Below are positions 7,178 to 9,747 of a stretch of DNA of 9,747 bases, one piece after another. The notes under the pieces are model-generated. The model had not been told where the DNA came from and did no database searches. It was given only the letters and a program-made list of their open reading frames with translations. The position numbers were made by a program, and so were the translations under genes. How positions within the stretch are numbered: the stretch's first letter is position 1; each line of letters starts with the position of its first letter. The stretch comes from CAZJRQ01 sp964548535 (GTDB taxonomy: Bacteria; Bacillota; Clostridia; Oscillospirales; Ruminococcaceae): assembly GCA_964548535.1 (NCBI GenBank), contig CAZJRQ010000056.1:1-9747 (forward strand), written 5' to 3'.

Positions 7178-7702
7178 CTACAAATTAATCAGTGGCATCA
7201 TGATTTCCCAGTATACTTCCATATCGGATATTTCAAGATTTTCTATGTCATCTTCTCCGTTTAGAAACAATGGCACTTTGTAGCCCACACATTTATTAAC
7301 TGGTAAAATATAATTGTTATTTGCTTCAAACCATTCGTTGAAAAAATCAGAAGCTAAACATGCATCATGACATTGGGTAATTTCATTATTATGAAAATCA
7401 ATAAAATTTTTTCCTGTGTTAAGTATTTCTCCTGTGCCAGGTTCAAAAATTAAAACCACATTTCTTTCTATATCCAAAGCAAAATTGCGACCTAACCAAT
7501 CATAACCAAATAACTGTATTTTATTTTTGAATTTCGGAAAAGATTTCTGTAAAATCTCAATCCATTTTGCAACATTCTCTGATTTATGAATTCTGTAAAG
7601 CCCATTCAGGAAAGTGGTTCCATCATAGACCCTTAAGAATTCATCTACACTTTGCACGCTGTTATCTACAATACCTACAAAACTTAAAAATAAACTAAAC
7701 AT
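7178..7702 (-). CDS. Tdi1/DUF1851-like immunity protein
   Basis: This 174-residue protein resembles the T6SS immunity Tdi1 C-terminal family (DUF1851), known to neutralise DNase-type toxins. The recognisable core is LFGYDWLGRNFALD (about 64-77) followed by VLIFEPGTGEIL (about 83-94). The C-terminal end DMEVYWEIMMPL also fits the family as I remember it. It is a soluble protein; the hydrophobic first ten residues look like part of the fold and not a signal peptide, because no cleavage-type region follows. ATG at 7702 has AGGAGG at 7708-7713. It starts 24 bases after the stop of the HINT-HNH toxin module, the usual position for the cognate immunity gene. Inference: it binds and blocks that nuclease in the producing cell. 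Family call is from memory of motifs and is good but not certain. Confidence 0.78.
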   Translation of the reverse strand: MFSLFLSFVGIVDNSVQSVDEFLRVYDGTTFLNGLYRIHKSENVAKWIEILQKSFPKFKNKIQLFGYDWLGRNFALDIERNVVLIFEPGTGEILNTGKNFIDFHNNEITQCHDACLASDFFNEWFEANNNYILPVNKCVGYKVPLFLNGEDDIENLEISDMEVYWEIMMPLINL

Positions 7703-7726
7703 AAATTCCTCCTAAAATGATGTTTT

Positions 7727-8689
7727 TTAACGCATCGAAAAGTTTTTTAAAATAGTGCCTTCGTCAAGATTTTTCATAAGATAACCAATTTGACTTCCTA
7801 GACTTCTATTAACACTTTTGTCTAGGGGCTTCATATTAAGAATATCATCTGCTCCACCAAGCTGTAAATCAATAGTATGGTCGACGTCCTGTGTTTTCAA
7901 TACAGAATCGCTTCCATACTCATTTTTATACTTACTCGAAGCCGAAGTGCTTCCACGGTTAGGATTAGTTTTAGCCGTATCTGCATCTGTTAATGCACTG
8001 CACTTAGCATCAGCTTCCGCTCGTTGCTCTGGAGTCCAATCATCCTTATATGATAGCTCGGCATCATATGTTCCATCGCCATTATCAATCAGCTTGCAAT
8101 TAGCATTATGCACCCAAACCCCACACTCACCAACATGGTATGTGTGGTAGTCCTCTACTTGAAAATTATACACTAAAACAGGCTTTTCTGCAAGTTCAAG
8201 TCGAGTGTTTTCTACTGTTAGTATATTTCCGTTTGAATCAAGAAGTATTGCACCTATCCAAAGTTCACAAGCGTTTACAAAACCATGCTCTTTAACATAA
8301 AACGGGTGGTCAAAGGTTGTGATTATTTCTTCACCGTTTATAGTAAGATGAACGAGTTTTTCTACTTCTCTTATGTATGTTTCAAGTACTATCTTTTCAG
8401 TTGTTTCAAAAGTTTTTTCATCAGTCGAAATAACCTTGTCGCCAGCTTTAATATTCTCAATTGCAACCAAGCCTGTTGCAGTCAGAATCATTGTCCCTGC
8501 AACGAAACATGACGGGGTAACCGAATTCATACCATTTGTCATGCCACCACTGAAAACAGCCACAGCACTGACTCCAATTTGGAAACCATTATATAGTTTG
8601 CTTGACTGCAATTTTTGGTTTAATGTTGTTATCGGATTTGTTGGGGCTATAAAACTGAGTCCTAACGAAGCTAAGTCAAAGCCAAACAT
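7727..8689 (-). CDS. Orphan polymorphic-toxin module: pretoxin HINT domain plus HNH-like nuclease
   Basis: The product is 320 residues from ATG at 8689, or 322 from TTG at 8695 (numbering below). After a short hydrophobic lead-in there is a HINT autoprotease of the pretoxin type: CFVAGTMILTATG with Cys63, TTFDHPF with His130, and the end block YHTYHVGECGVWVHN (His196-Asn197). Ala follows the Asn, which fits cleavage and not splicing. The last 125 residues hold an HNH-like core, DVDHTIDLQLGG (Asp272, His273), Asn287, and SVNRSLG (Asn296), as in toxin nucleases that cut DNA or RNA. No trafficking domain precedes the HINT and neither start has a good ribosome site, so this looks like an effector tip that lost its N terminus. 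The immunity gene follows directly. It may be silent or a recombination donor. Confidence 0.88.
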   Translation of the reverse strand: MFGFDLASLGLSFIAPTNPITTLNQKLQSSKLYNGFQIGVSAVAVFSGGMTNGMNSVTPSCFVAGTMILTATGLVAIENIKAGDKVISTDEKTFETTEKIVLETYIREVEKLVHLTINGEEIITTFDHPFYVKEHGFVNACELWIGAILLDSNGNILTVENTRLELAEKPVLVYNFQVEDYHTYHVGECGVWVHNANCKLIDNGDGTYDAELSYKDDWTPEQRAEADAKCSALTDADTAKTNPNRGSTSASSKYKNEYGSDSVLKTQDVDHTIDLQLGGADDILNMKPLDKSVNRSLGSQIGYLMKNLDEGTILKNFSMR

Positions 8690-8716
8690 AGTCAAAGAAA
8701 TTCTGCCTGTGAGTTT

Positions 8717-9067
8717 TTATGAATCTTTCTTATTTTTTTTCATATTCTTTAATACTGAATACAAAATTCCTGGAATTCCCCATTGAAAATCAATAATTAA
8801 AGCAACCCAACACAACCAAGCATAAGGATTGTTAGGAAAAATAGCTATCGCCATACAAAGAGATAGCCCTCCCAAAAGAGGAATTCCAGAAACATGTTTA
8901 TTATCTTTTATGTATGCCACAAGAGGTATTAAGTTTAAAAAAATTATCAGTATTCCGAAAATTCCGAGTAAAACAGAAACAACATAACGAAAATTAATAA
9001 AAGCGTCATAACATCCAAACCAAATACAAATCGCAGCTAAACTTATTATAACAAAAAATAAAATCAT
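8717..9067 (-). CDS. Small multi-pass membrane protein, probable immunity protein
   Basis: This 116-residue protein is mostly hydrophobic, with about four membrane segments: residues 1-17, 22-47, about 59-76 and about 80-97. It ends in a Lys-rich tail (KNMKKNKKDS) that should be cytoplasmic. I do not recognise a named family, but small membrane proteins directly behind a toxin tail are commonly its immunity protein. ATG at 9067 has AAAGGAG six bases upstream, overlapping the toxin's stop codon (TAAAGGAG), and so lies 11 bases after the toxin. A longer reading from ATG at 9097 would overlap the toxin by 19 bases and has no ribosome site. A membrane immunity protein suggests that the partner toxin acts at or on the membrane, or that its entry is blocked there; this is inference. 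Confidence 0.75.
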   Translation of the reverse strand: MILFFVIISLAAICIWFGCYDAFINFRYVVSVLLGIFGILIIFLNLIPLVAYIKDNKHVSGIPLLGGLSLCMAIAIFPNNPYAWLCWVALIIDFQWGIPGILYSVLKNMKKNKKDS

Positions 9068-9073
9068 AAATTT

Positions 9074-9080
9074 CTCCTTT
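9074..9080 (-). promoter_or_regulatory. Ribosome site overlapping the toxin stop codon
   Basis: AAAGGAG on the minus strand shares its first two A bases with the TAA stop at 9079-9081 and lies six bases before ATG at 9067. It chooses the shorter 116-residue form of the membrane protein and links its translation to that of the toxin. Confidence 0.7.
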
Positions 9081-9747
9081 AAGGGATATATTTCCATTGG
9101 TCTACAATAATTTTAACTATACCATCAATCCCTTTTCCGCTTGGTCTTACGAGAGCATCCTTAAGAACAACAAAACTCTGACCTATACCTTTACGAGCGA
9201 ATTGATTTGTGGGTGAAATAAAATCCCATTTCCCTGAAAGAATATAATTTTTCCACGAAGTACTGCCTTTCATCACCCAATCTCCAGATCGCAGTCCCGT
9301 ACGCCCCCAACGTGATACCACAGCATAATTATTAGGATTAAATCCACTGGAACCCCAGCTTAATTTTCCGAATTTCGAAAGTTGAAAAGCTTTTATTCCA
9401 CTTCCAGCCGCCCCGAATATTGCACCTGTTATTGCACCACTAAAAAAACCGTCAGCCGCACCATCAAAAATAGCATTACCAATACCATTGCAACTGCCCG
9501 TTGAAAAATAATGCTTAAAAGCAGCAATGCCACCACCAATTATTGCACCAAAAACAGCACCAAAAACAGCACCTTTTAAAGCTCCAGCAATAATAAATCC
9601 AGCTAATCCCGCAGTGACTCCACCAGTGAGAACAGTGGCTATTGCTAAAGCGGCAATTATAACTACTACAATCACTATTTTAACAATCGCTCTCCAATGC
9701 TCTTTACACCACTCGCCGACTTTCTTTAATCCGTCCTTGAATTTTTC
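9079..9747 (-). CDS. C-terminal 222 residues of a large T7SS/polymorphic toxin effector
   Basis: The frame is open to the right edge, so this is only the tail of a longer protein; GTG at 9675 is an internal Val codon and not a start. Residues 1-20 are charged and helical (KDGLKKVGEWCKEHWRA). Residues about 21-118 form a Gly/Ala-rich hydrophobic stretch (TAGLAGFIIAGALKGAVFGA, then SGAITGAIFGAAGSG) typical of the segment before the toxin tip in LXG and other polymorphic toxins. The tip, about 128-222, contains SRWGRTGLRSGDWVMKG, then NQFARKGIGQSFVV and GIDGIVKIIVDQWKYIP. It seems familiar as a recurring effector C terminus, but I cannot name its activity. The membrane protein 11 bases downstream is the likely immunity partner. 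The N-terminal trafficking domain should lie to the right of the window. Confidence 0.85.
   Translation of the reverse strand, partial: EKFKDGLKKVGEWCKEHWRAIVKIVIVVVIIAALAIATVLTGGVTAGLAGFIIAGALKGAVFGAVFGAIIGGGIAAFKHYFSTGSCNGIGNAIFDGAADGFFSGAITGAIFGAAGSGIKAFQLSKFGKLSWGSSGFNPNNYAVVSRWGRTGLRSGDWVMKGSTSWKNYILSGKWDFISPTNQFARKGIGQSFVVLKDALVRPSGKGIDGIVKIIVDQWKYIP
9545..9573 (-). repeat. Short 12-bp tandem repeat inside the toxin's glycine-rich segment
   Basis: The plus strand reads GCACCAAAAACA twice in perfect succession and then GCACC, about 2.4 copies. On the coding strand this gives GAVF-GAVF-GA. Being a multiple of three bases, slippage here would add or remove whole GAVF units without breaking the frame. 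Confidence 0.7.

Noticed and set aside
8690..8716. A frameshift or nonsense break joining the membrane protein to the HINT toxin module, which share a reading frame
   Set aside because: The upstream protein is a coherent membrane protein ending in a Lys-rich tail, and the few codons between its stop and the module show no domain continuity. Adjacency by recombination explains it better.
8373..8786. Plus-strand open frame of 137 codons
   Set aside because: It lies opposite the HINT toxin gene, whose catalytic motifs are unmistakable; its composition is that of an antisense shadow.
9068..9097. ATG at 9097 as the start of the membrane protein
   Set aside because: It would overlap the toxin's 3' end by 19 bases with no ribosome site, and the extra ten residues are polar; ATG at 9067 has a good site.
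9673..9675. GTG at 9675 as a start giving a free-standing 198-residue protein
   Set aside because: The frame stays open to the right edge and encodes sensible helical residues (GEWCKEHWRA), so GTG is an internal Val codon of a larger toxin.

Overview
The window is AT-rich, and every convincing gene lies on the minus strand, so transcription runs from the right edge to the left edge. Ribosome binding sites are strong (AGGAGG or GGAGGTG types), TGA is used as a stop, genes are separated by 0 to about 35 bases, and two junctions overlap by four bases. Together with an EssC-type ATPase, WXG100-like proteins and a pretoxin-HINT toxin module, this points to a Firmicutes genome, probably a clostridial one, carrying a type VIIb secretion (T7SSb) locus. 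The taxon is an inference from style and gene content; no species marker is present.

Layout in the direction of transcription. (1) 9747-9079: the C-terminal end of a large effector that enters from the right edge, with a glycine-rich hydrophobic region followed by a compact toxin-like tip. (2) 9067-8717: a small multi-pass membrane protein, likely its immunity partner. (3) 8689-7727: a short toxin module that begins almost directly with a HINT autoprotease domain and ends in an HNH-like nuclease. It looks like an orphan (N-terminally truncated) effector tip. (4) 7702-7178: a Tdi1/DUF1851-like immunity protein. (5) 7145-5625: a 506-residue TPR protein. (6) Three consecutive small helical proteins of the WXG100/ESAT-6 type, at 5628-5308, 5292-4966 and 4946-4650, none of which contains a tryptophan. 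(7) 4641-4593: a strong hairpin followed by a U-rich stretch. (8) 4569-3217: an unrecognised 450-residue protein with a strict 23-residue repeat register. (9) 3220 to the left edge: the first 1073 codons of an EssC/FtsK-SpoIIIE ATPase, including two membrane segments and a complete first ATPase module.

Working model (inference): toxin-immunity pairs, a TPR adaptor or chaperone, WXG100-like partners, an unknown repeat protein and the motor ATPase form one long transcription unit. The hairpin after the WXG100 genes would lower expression of the repeat protein and the ATPase relative to the small substrates. The usual EsaA, EssA and EssB genes are not in the window. The most unusual points are the repeat protein translationally coupled to EssC, the apparent replacement of the EssC N-terminal FHA domains by a ubiquitin-like (YukD/EsaB-like) segment, the tryptophan-free WXG100 trio, and the orphan HINT-HNH module next to a full-length toxin tail.

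There is no stretch over 300 bases without a gene. I see no rRNA, tRNA, CRISPR array, insertion sequence, or recognisable promoter; the operon promoter presumably lies beyond the right edge.
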